Shown here: in pieces, positions 55,515-64,000 of the stretch
Layout: each line of letters begins with the position of its first letter
Numbering within the stretch: position 1 is the first letter of the stretch
DNA from: Tsukamurella tyrosinosolvens
GTDB taxonomy: Bacteria; Actinomycetota; Actinomycetes; Mycobacteriales; Mycobacteriaceae
DNA: 64,000 bases
Direction of reading: 5' to 3'
NCBI RefSeq assembly: GCF_900104775.1
Contig: NZ_FNSA01000001.1
Coordinates: 186,001-250,000, forward strand
Notes under the pieces: model-generated
What the model was told of the DNA's origin: nothing
What the model saw: only the letters and a program-made list of their open reading frames with translations
Databases searched by the model: none
Translations under genes and position numbers: made by a program

Positions 55515-56156
55515 CTATCGAATCAGCGCGCCGAGGTTGCGTGCGAGGCGATCCCGGCCCGGCCCGGACAGCTCGTCCAGCACGACGGTGCGGCCGCCCA
55601 TGGCGAGCAGCAGCGCCTCAGCCGTGCCGTGGACATCGGGCCCGCGGCCGAAGGACCAGTCCAGGTCGTCGGCGACGAGGCGCACTCCCCTGCCCCGCAC
55701 GGCACCGCGGACCGGCGGCGCCCACACGGCGAAGTTGAGTGCCGGACGGAGGCGATCAGCAGGGATCGCCCTCGGCAGGCTCAGTGGTCTACGGATGTCC
55801 TGCTGATGGATCATGCCGTCCAACAGCGAGATACGGCAGCCGAAGCCGGACGTCAGGCCCGTGGGCCGCAGGTGGGCCCGGAGCGCGTCCACGATCGCGT
55901 CCGTCGACAGGTCCGAGAGTTCCTCCAGCCGCGCGGCATTCGCGGCGCCGCCCGGGTTGGCGCGACCGGTCGCCATGCGTTGCACCAACTCCCGCCCCGT
56001 CAGCAGGTCGTACCCGATGTGGTGCAACACCACGTCGCGCACGCTCCACCCCGCGCACAGGGTCGGCGCGCGCCACTGCTCCTCGGTGAAGCCCTCCACC
56101 AGTTCCAGCAGGCTGCGCCGCTCCTCGGTCGCCAGGTCGGCCACGGATCCGATCAC
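55515..56156 (-). CDS. Maleylpyruvate isomerase/DinB-type protein, mycothiol-dependent class
   Basis: 213 residues. The family pattern is TEEQWRAPTLCAGWSVRDVVLHHI at residues 24–48, with metal-ligand His47/His48. A later His is in LLDGMIHQQDIRRPL (near 118). The C-terminal domain has LVADDLDWSFGRGP. Members act as mycothiol-dependent isomerases or transferases, or are of unknown function. It lies 34 bases after leuS on the same strand and may be read from the same transcript. Confidence 0.85.
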   Translation of the reverse strand: MIGSVADLATEERRSLLELVEGFTEEQWRAPTLCAGWSVRDVVLHHIGYDLLTGRELVQRMATGRANPGGAANAARLEELSDLSTDAIVDALRAHLRPTGLTSGFGCRISLLDGMIHQQDIRRPLSLPRAIPADRLRPALNFAVWAPPVRGAVRGRGVRLVADDLDWSFGRGPDVHGTAEALLLAMGGRTVVLDELSGPGRDRLARNLGALIR

Positions 56157-56190
56157 GGTCGCACCTCCTCCGGGAGCGGCAACTCCCCTG

Positions 56191-59040
<2,850 letters not shown>

Positions 59041-59122
59041 CCCACCAGCTTAGTGACGGTCCTGGTCGGCCCCGCAAACACCTGCATGAGAGCGATTTGC
59101 ACAGGTCTCTAAACTGGAGATC

Positions 59123-59593
59123 GTGTTCGTGCTGGTTGTGATCCTCGCCCTGGCCGCCGTGGCGGCCGTCGTCGTGGGCGGCGCCGGGCTCGCCGGCCGC
59201 CTCCCCGAGAACGGTGTCGTGGGGGTCCGCACCGAACAGACCCTCTCCGATCCGCTGCTCTGGCGCACCGCGAACCGCGTCGCGGGTCCCGGCCTGGTGG
59301 CCGCGGGTGTCATCTTCGGCGGCGGCGCCCTCATCGGCCTCGCGATGGACGCGCCGTGGTCCTACGTCGCGGTCGTCGTCGCCGTGGTCGCGGGCCTGTT
59401 CCTCGCCGGTTTCGGCGCGCTGCAGGGCGCTCGCGCGGCGTCGATCCAGGCGCGCCTGCAGATGCCCGAGGCGACGTGCTGCAGCGCCGACGAGGCACCG
59501 TCGGACGACCCGGCGGCGGACTGCGGCGTGACCGGCGGCTGTGGCGCGTGTGCCCTCAAGGGCATGTGCGACCACGAAGCGCGCCCCGCCTAG
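59123..59593 (+). CDS. SdpI-family membrane protein with Cys-rich tail
   Basis: 156 residues from GTG 59123. The SdpI signature LPENGVVGVRTEQTLSDPLLWRTAN is at residues 27–51 (two parts), between the first and second of three membrane helices. The tail of ~45 residues is unusual: CCSAD, then DCGVTGGCGACALKGMCDH, giving seven cysteines and a His that could bind a metal or an Fe–S cluster. SdpI proteins confer immunity to membrane-active toxins in Bacillus. It is followed 3 bases later by a BASS transporter gene. Confidence 0.85.
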   Translation: MFVLVVILALAAVAAVVVGGAGLAGRLPENGVVGVRTEQTLSDPLLWRTANRVAGPGLVAAGVIFGGGALIGLAMDAPWSYVAVVVAVVAGLFLAGFGALQGARAASIQARLQMPEATCCSADEAPSDDPAADCGVTGGCGACALKGMCDHEARPA

Positions 59594-59596
59594 CCG

Positions 59597-60586
59597 ATGC
59601 GGACCCTCCTCAGCAAGCTCTCGATCGACGGGTTCATCCTCGCGATCTTCGCCGCCGTCGGCGTCGCCGCCCTGTTCCCGGCGGAGGGCCGCGCGGTGCC
59701 CGTGGTCGACGGTGCCGTCACCGTCGCCATCGCGATCCTCTTCTTCCTGTACGGGGCGCGGATCCACCCCATGGAGGCCCTGGCCGGCCTCAAGCACTGG
59801 CGCCTGCACGTGGTGATCCTGGGCTTCACCTTCGTCGTCTTCCCGATCATCGGCGTCCTGCTGCGGTTCGCGCCCGAGGTGCTGCTGCGGCCCGAGCTGT
59901 ACGCGGGCGTCCTGTTCCTGACGCTGCTGCCGTCCACCGTGCAGTCGTCGATCGCCTTCACCTCGATCGCGGGCGGCAACGTGCCGGGCGCGATCGTCAG
60001 CGCCTCGGTCTCCAACCTGCTCGGGGTCTTCATCACGCCGCTGCTGGTCCTCGCGCTCATGGCGACCACCGGCGAGGTGCAGTTCCACAGCAGCTCGATC
60101 ATCGATCTGTGCCTGCAGCTCCTGCTGCCCTTCCTCCTCGGCCAGCTGTTGCGGCCCTGGGTGGGGGAGTTCGTGGCGAAGCACGCGGCGGCACTGAAGT
60201 ACGTGGACCGCGGCTCGATCGTGCTCGTGGTCTACGCCGCCTTCTCCGCCGGGATGCGCGAGCACATCTGGAGCCAGGTCTCCTGGGTGGGCGTGGTGCA
60301 GCTCATCGTGCTGTCCGTCGTGCTCGTGGTGGTGATGCTGTGGCTCACGCGGACCACCGCGGAGAAGCTCGGCTTCGACCGGGCCGACATGATCGCCGTC
60401 CAGTTCTGCGGCACCAAGAAGTCCATGGCCACCGGCCTGCCGATGGCGGCCGTCCTGTTCGCCGGGCAACCCGTCGGCCTGCTGGTGCTGCCGCTGATGA
60501 TCTTCCACCAGATCCAGCTCATGATGTGCGCGTGGCTGGCCGCGAAGTACGGGCGCGAGCTGGAGCCCGAGCCCGCCCCGGCCTGA
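59597..60586 (+). CDS. Bile acid:sodium symporter (BASS)-family transporter
   Basis: 329 residues from ATG 59597, 3 bases after the SdpI-type stop, so the two are cotranscribed. Ten membrane helices are expected. Family features are LLPSTVQSSIAFTSIAGGNVPGAIVSASVSNLLG (helix 4–5 crossing, two parts) and FCGTKKSMATGLPMAAVLF near residue 273, both sodium-site regions of SBF-like proteins. It may import an organic anion; the substrate is unknown. Its stop is 6 bases from the convergent lipoprotein gene. Confidence 0.92.
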   Translation: MRTLLSKLSIDGFILAIFAAVGVAALFPAEGRAVPVVDGAVTVAIAILFFLYGARIHPMEALAGLKHWRLHVVILGFTFVVFPIIGVLLRFAPEVLLRPELYAGVLFLTLLPSTVQSSIAFTSIAGGNVPGAIVSASVSNLLGVFITPLLVLALMATTGEVQFHSSSIIDLCLQLLLPFLLGQLLRPWVGEFVAKHAAALKYVDRGSIVLVVYAAFSAGMREHIWSQVSWVGVVQLIVLSVVLVVVMLWLTRTTAEKLGFDRADMIAVQFCGTKKSMATGLPMAAVLFAGQPVGLLVLPLMIFHQIQLMMCAWLAAKYGRELEPEPAPA

Positions 60587-60592
60587 GGCGCG

Positions 60593-61567
60593 TCACTCCA
60601 CGAGCGGCTGCTCCGCGACCTTCGCCAGGGTCGGCTCCATCGTCTGCAGGAACCAGGCGCGGCTCAGCGAGGTGGGTTGGTACACCGAGTAGGTGAGGTC
60701 CAGGTCCGCGACCACTGCGGTGCCCCGTTGCACCTGCGGCAGCGCGGAGTAGCCGGGCAGCTGCAGCAGGTCCTCGCCCGTCGCGCCGTTGGGGTAGATC
60801 GCCATGAAGTTCGCGCCCACGCGGGGGAGGAGCTCCAGCGAGACCATGCCGCGGGTCGCGGGGCTGACGAATCGCGGCTCGTCGCGGATCGCCTTCGGCA
60901 CCGTCAGCCCCAGCTCCGCGAGGAACAGGTTCGTCGGATCCTGCGGGCTCGCGATCACGTTGAAGCTGGACGCCGCGGCCGCGTACTGCGCCACGAACCC
61001 CGTCTTGCCCTTCAGCCCCGGGTACCGCTGCGCGAAGCCCGTCACCCGGTCGTGATCGGCCGCGATCACCCGCTTCGCCTCGGCCTCCTTGCCGAGGATC
61101 CTCCCGAGGGCCAGGAGCTGCGCGTTCCAGCCGGAATCGGGTCCCGTGGCGGCGATCCCGCCGAGCACCTTGGTCACGCCGCTCACCGCGGCGAAGTTCT
61201 CTCCCTTGACCACCCGGTGGTCGCCGACGAACAGGTCCGGCTGGTACGTGGCGATCTCCTCGGCCGGCAGGCTCGTGGCACCGGGGGCCTTGATCACGGG
61301 CACGTCCTTGAGGAGCTCGCGCTGCCACGCGGCGGGCAGCGGCTGCGTCAGCTGCACGATCGCGACGGGCTTGATCCCCAGTGCGAGCACGTTGTCGATC
61401 GCGTACCCCTGTGCCACGATCCGCTTCGCGCCCACGGGGTAGTCGATGGTGCCGTTGGCCTGTGCGATCGACACGGTCGAGGCCGACGGTGCCGCCGGGT
61501 CCGTCGTGCCCGATCCGCAGCCCGCGAGCAGAGCGAGGGCCGCGACGGCCGCCGCGAGGCGGCGCAT
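60593..61567 (-). CDS. Iron-siderophore ABC transporter binding lipoprotein, second copy
   Basis: 324 residues. Lipobox LLAGCGS with Cys near residue 19 follows a short signal (MRRLAAAVAALAL). The FecB/FepB-type periplasmic binding fold is clear: GTIDYPVGAKRIVAQGYAID, QPDLFVGDHRVVKGENF, a helical backbone, and LPGYSALPQVQRGTAVVADLD. The ATG shares a base with the previous stop (TGATG); a GTG one codon earlier is possible. It is a tandem duplicate of the gene upstream. No ABC permease or ATPase gene is in the window. Confidence 0.9.
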   Translation of the reverse strand: MRRLAAAVAALALLAGCGSGTTDPAAPSASTVSIAQANGTIDYPVGAKRIVAQGYAIDNVLALGIKPVAIVQLTQPLPAAWQRELLKDVPVIKAPGATSLPAEEIATYQPDLFVGDHRVVKGENFAAVSGVTKVLGGIAATGPDSGWNAQLLALGRILGKEAEAKRVIAADHDRVTGFAQRYPGLKGKTGFVAQYAAAASSFNVIASPQDPTNLFLAELGLTVPKAIRDEPRFVSPATRGMVSLELLPRVGANFMAIYPNGATGEDLLQLPGYSALPQVQRGTAVVADLDLTYSVYQPTSLSRAWFLQTMEPTLAKVAEQPLVE

Positions 61568-62568
61568 CACGCCACCGCCTGCTGCTGCGCGGCGTTCACG
61601 AAGAGCGGCTCGAGCTGGGGCAGGATCCACTCCCGGCTCAGCGGGGTGGGCTGGTTCAGCGCGATGACGGTCTGCAAGTCGACCACCTTCGTGGCACCCG
61701 ACGTCACCTGCGGCAGGCCCGCGTAGCCGGGCAGGCGCTGCAGGTCCGCCGCGGTGGCGCCGTTCGGGTAGATGACCATGAGGTTCGAGGCGATCTGGGG
61801 GAGCAGCTCCAGGGACACAGGCGTCCGTCCGCCCTGTTGGCCGGACCCGGTGGCGAACCGCGGGTTGTCCTTGATCGCCATGGGGAGGGTCATCCCCAGC
61901 TCGGCGAACATCGTGTTGGTCGGGTCGGCGGCGGAGGACACGAAGTTGAACGAGCTCGCCGCGGCGAGGTACTGCGCCAGGACGGCCGACTTGCCCCGCA
62001 GCCCCGGGTGTCGCTCGCGGACCGCCGCGAACCGCGCCTCGTCCTCCGCCAGGACCCGGCTCACCGCGTCCTCCTTGTCCAGGATCCGGCCGAGGGCCTT
62101 GAGCTGCACGTCCCACGCCGCGCTGGAGCCGTTCTCCTCGATACCGCCCAGGACCTTGGTGACCGCGGACAGCCGCTCGAAGGTGGGCCGATCGACCACG
62201 TAGTTGTCGCCGGCGAAGAGCTCGGGGCGGTACTTCGCGATCTCCTCGACCGGCATCGACTTCTTGTCCGGGGAGGTGATGATCGGGATGCCGTCGAGCT
62301 GTTTGCCGTGCCACGGCGCGGGCAGCGGAAGCCCGCCCTCGACGACGGCGACGGGCTTGATGCCCAGCGCCAGCAGGTTGTCGATCGAGTAGCCGGTGGC
62401 GACGATGCGGGTCGGGCCGACGGGGAACTCGGTGACACCGTTGACCTGCGTGATCGTCACGGTGCTCGCCGCGGGGGCGGCACCGTCGGATCCTGCGCCG
62501 CCGCATGCCGACGTGACCAGTCCGACCGCCGACAGAGCGGCGACGAACGCCGTGGTGAACCGCCTCAT
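61567..62568 (-). CDS. Iron-siderophore ABC transporter binding lipoprotein, first copy
   Basis: 333 residues with AGGAGG before ATG. Lipobox LVTSACGG, Cys near residue 22. The fold follows FecB/FepB: GVTEFPVGPTRIVATGYSID, YRPELFAGDNYVVDRPTF, and LPGYAGLPQVTSGATKVVDLQ. It is similar to the second copy along its length. A DtxR/IdeR-like iron box lies 20–38 bases upstream, so the two genes are expected to be expressed in low iron. Two binding proteins suggest two xenosiderophores feeding a transporter elsewhere. Confidence 0.92.
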   Translation of the reverse strand: MRRFTTAFVAALSAVGLVTSACGGAGSDGAAPAASTVTITQVNGVTEFPVGPTRIVATGYSIDNLLALGIKPVAVVEGGLPLPAPWHGKQLDGIPIITSPDKKSMPVEEIAKYRPELFAGDNYVVDRPTFERLSAVTKVLGGIEENGSSAAWDVQLKALGRILDKEDAVSRVLAEDEARFAAVRERHPGLRGKSAVLAQYLAAASSFNFVSSAADPTNTMFAELGMTLPMAIKDNPRFATGSGQQGGRTPVSLELLPQIASNLMVIYPNGATAADLQRLPGYAGLPQVTSGATKVVDLQTVIALNQPTPLSREWILPQLEPLFVNAAQQQAVA

Positions 62569-62587
62569 GAACCCTCCTGATCGATAG

Positions 62588-62606
62588 GAAGGTAAGACTA
62601 GCCTAA
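62588..62606 (-). promoter_or_regulatory. IdeR/DtxR-like iron box
   Basis: On the minus strand the sequence is TTAGGCTAGTCTTACCTTC, 14 of 19 matches to the consensus TTAGGTTAGGCTAACCTAA. It lies just upstream of the first lipoprotein gene and overlaps the stop codon of the membrane-protein gene before it. IdeR with Fe2+ would repress from here. Confidence 0.75.
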
Positions 62607-62977
62607 TTCGTGTGGTTCGCGACGGGTGCGCCGAACCTGAGGTACACCCCCAGGACGATCACCACGGAGTACAGGCACAGGTACAGGATCTCGACCGGGT
62701 GCGTCGGCACACCCGTGATGCGGTGATCGCTGTAGAAGAAGGCGAGGAAGGGGAGGCCGACCGCAGCCGTGTACGCCCACTGCTGATCCAGGAAGACGTT
62801 CGCGGAGACCACGCCGTAGGCGAACGCGGCACCCACGGAGCCCGCGACGACGTCCGTCGAGGAGGACAGCGCGGCCTGGGCCAGATGCGCGAGCGCCACC
62901 ACCACGAGCAGCGCGCCGAGAGTGGTCCGTGCGCTGCGGAAAAGACCTGGTCGAGCGACGATCGCCATCCATCGCAT
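62603..62977 (-). CDS. Small membrane protein, unknown function (four helices)
   Basis: 124 residues with four hydrophobic helices (about 18–40, 46–60, 66–82 and 96–115). It contains HLAQA in the first helix and a Tyr/Asp segment FFYSDHRITGVPTHPVEI before the last. The next gene upstream encodes a protein of the same layout (HLARIA; DYQSFRYYSNPIEAMDPLIDL), so the two are distant paralogues. No named family recognised. Its stop lies inside the iron box of the following gene. Confidence 0.78.
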   Translation of the reverse strand: MRWMAIVARPGLFRSARTTLGALLVVVALAHLAQAALSSSTDVVAGSVGAAFAYGVVSANVFLDQQWAYTAAVGLPFLAFFYSDHRITGVPTHPVEILYLCLYSVVIVLGVYLRFGAPVANHTN

Positions 62978-63004
62978 CCCTTCTGCCGCCCCCGGATCGG
63001 AATG

Positions 63005-63433
63005 TTACGACAACGGGTGCTGTCCGGCTCGGCGAGCGGATCGGGCCCTCATGCGGTCGATTCCAGTCGGCGTAGATCCCCTCCGAGCGGTCGCCCGGAT
63101 CACGTACACGGCGACCGGGACGACGAGGAGGTCGATCAGCGGATCCATGGCCTCGATCGGGTTGCTGTAGTAGCGGAACGACTGGTAGTCGCCGAGCAAC
63201 TGCCCGATCAGCGGGAAGACGGCCGCCGCGAGGTATCCCCAGCGCTCGCCGAGCAGCACCATGAGGACCAGAACGGCGTAGACGATGCCGAGGCCGGCAC
63301 ACGCCGCGCCGTCCGCGGCGCAGGGCGCGGTCGCGATCCTGGCCAGGTGCACGAACGCCGTCACCGCCAGGAGGGCGCCGAGGAGGAACCGGCTCCGGGG
63401 GTGTCCGCTGAGCACGCGCGTGACGACGGTCAT
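63005..63433 (-). CDS. Small membrane protein, unknown function, paralogue of neighbour
   Basis: 142 residues from ATG 63433, chosen over an earlier ATG (63481) because AAAGGAG lies 7 bases before it. It has four membrane helices, HLARIATAPCAADGAACAG between the first two, and SNPIEAMDPLID before the last. The basic tail (RRGSTPTGIDRMRARSARR) is absent in the neighbour. It is divergent from the MarR gene, with two palindromes between, so it is probably the regulator's target. Confidence 0.78.
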   Translation of the reverse strand: MTVVTRVLSGHPRSRFLLGALLAVTAFVHLARIATAPCAADGAACAGLGIVYAVLVLMVLLGERWGYLAAAVFPLIGQLLGDYQSFRYYSNPIEAMDPLIDLLVVPVAVYVIRATARRGSTPTGIDRMRARSARRAGQHPLS

Positions 63434-63446
63434 CTCGTCGCTCCTT

Positions 63447-63468
63447 TTAGTCAGTGTTGCCTGACTAA
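63447..63468. promoter_or_regulatory. Inverted repeat TTAGTCAG…CTGACTAA
   Basis: Perfect 8-base arms 63447–63454 and 63461–63468 with a 6-base spacer, 14 bases upstream of the leftward membrane-protein start and just beyond its ribosome binding site. A repressor bound here would block transcription of the leftward gene. Confidence 0.6.
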
Positions 63469-63473
63469 TGTAC

Positions 63474-63489
63474 GACAACACCTGTTGTC
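63474..63489. promoter_or_regulatory. Inverted repeat GACAACA-CC-TGTTGTC
   Basis: Perfect 7-base arms with a 2-base centre, the size and A/C/G/T pattern of a MarR-family operator. It lies about 50 bases before the MarR start and 41 bases before the leftward gene start, so it could control both. Confidence 0.6.
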
Positions 63490-63539
63490 ACACACGTCGG
63501 AGTGACGAGTTCAACAATCGTCCGGTTACCCTGACCATC

Positions 63540-64000
63540 ATGGCCAGGGGACAGTCCACCGCGACCGATTCGCTCGCGATCGTCGATCCGGGGCCCGACG
63601 CGCGTATCCACCTCCTCGCGCGCCGGGTGGGCGTGCTCGTCGCGGACCTGCTCCTCGACGAGGTCCACCAGTACGACCCCCGGCTGCGCACCGGACACAT
63701 GCGGGTGCTCGCGCTCATCGAATCGTCACCCGTGCGGATCGTCGATGTCGCGGCCCAGCTCGGAACGACCAAGCAGACGGTGGCGCCCACCGTCGACGAG
63801 CTCGTCTCCTGGGGTTTCGTCGCCCGCGCGGTCGACGAGAACGACCGGCGGGCGCGCATCCTCACCCTGACGCCCGCGGGGGAGGAGCTCACCGAGGCGA
63901 TGCTCGGCCGGTCCATCGCACTGGACGAGGAGTGGGGACGCCTGCTGGGCGCCGATGTCGAGGTGTGCCGCTCGGCGCTGTGGCGGATCATCGAGTCGCA
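63540..64000 (+). CDS. MarR-family transcriptional regulator (cut by the window end)
   Basis: 153 codons from ATG 63540 are present with no stop. The winged helix is at about residues 55–115 (VRIVDVAAQLGTTKQTVAPTVDELVSWGFVARAVDENDRRARILTLTPAG, read in parts), and dimerisation helices are visible on both sides. The usual length is about 150–160, so only a few residues are missing. It is divergent from two small membrane-protein genes. Confidence 0.88.
   Translation, partial: MARGQSTATDSLAIVDPGPDARIHLLARRVGVLVADLLLDEVHQYDPRLRTGHMRVLALIESSPVRIVDVAAQLGTTKQTVAPTVDELVSWGFVARAVDENDRRARILTLTPAGEELTEAMLGRSIALDEEWGRLLGADVEVCRSALWRIIES

Overview
The window is about 70 % G+C, codes densely on both strands and uses many GTG starts. 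It comes from a mycolic-acid actinomycete (order Mycobacteriales). The evidence is a complete MCE operon, a FadA/FadB pair of the mycobacterial type, a mycothiol-dependent-type enzyme, an F420-type oxidoreductase, and a PonA1–(DUF5318)–PadR–Ino1 block that matches the Rv0051–Rv0046c neighbourhood of Mycobacterium tuberculosis in inverted orientation. Tsukamurella or a close relative is my guess; the genus cannot be fixed from the window alone. I see no tRNA, rRNA, CRISPR array, insertion sequence or prophage.

Layout. 1–8.7 kb: end of a YrbE permease, six MCE proteins, an Mce-associated protein, two tiny membrane proteins and an MpaB/DUF2236 oxygenase, all in one tight operon. 8.7–11 kb: a tandem-domain TetR regulator divergent from a second MpaB-type oxygenase. 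11–20.3 kb: lipid and acyl-CoA metabolism (FadD-type ligase, FadA, FadB, enoyl-CoA hydratase, nitronate monooxygenase, aldehyde dehydrogenase), plus a DUF805 membrane protein. 20.4–29.3 kb: CPBP protease, two polyprenol-dependent-type membrane glycosyltransferases that overlap tail to tail, PonA1, a DUF5318 protein, a PadR regulator and inositol-1-phosphate synthase. 29.4–43.3 kb: a large divergent tellurite-type (Ter) stress locus. 43.3–55.4 kb: OPT transporter, LLM oxidoreductase, PhoX, MarR/MFS pair, SDR, secreted protein, O-methyltransferase, AlkZ-like protein and a DUF222/HNH (13E12-type) protein. 55.5–64 kb: mycothiol-type enzyme, LeuS, SdpI-family protein, BASS transporter, two tandem iron-siderophore binding lipoproteins behind an IdeR-like box, two small membrane proteins and a truncated MarR gene.

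How genes work together. The MCE operon should build an envelope lipid importer; nearby MpaB-type oxygenases, an acyl-CoA ligase and beta-oxidation enzymes could process what is imported. The Ter locus has two arms from one divergent promoter region: a TerA-like protein plus three AIM24 proteins leftward, and TerD, TerD, TerC, a coiled-coil protein, a CitE-like aldolase, two phosphoribosyltransferase-type proteins (TRSP and StiP/PELOTA), a HAD phosphatase and a proline-linked TerD-type protein rightward. The four to six enzymes overlap by 4 bases each and look like a biosynthetic pathway for a small nucleotide-like metabolite linked to calcium/metal-binding membrane complexes.

At the scale of the whole window, one 9-mer, GCACCGTCG (or its complement), recurs about 46 times by eye. 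Base composition predicts about two. It lies on both strands, in disordered Ala-Pro-Ser linkers and in terminator stems, in the manner of DNA-uptake sequences.
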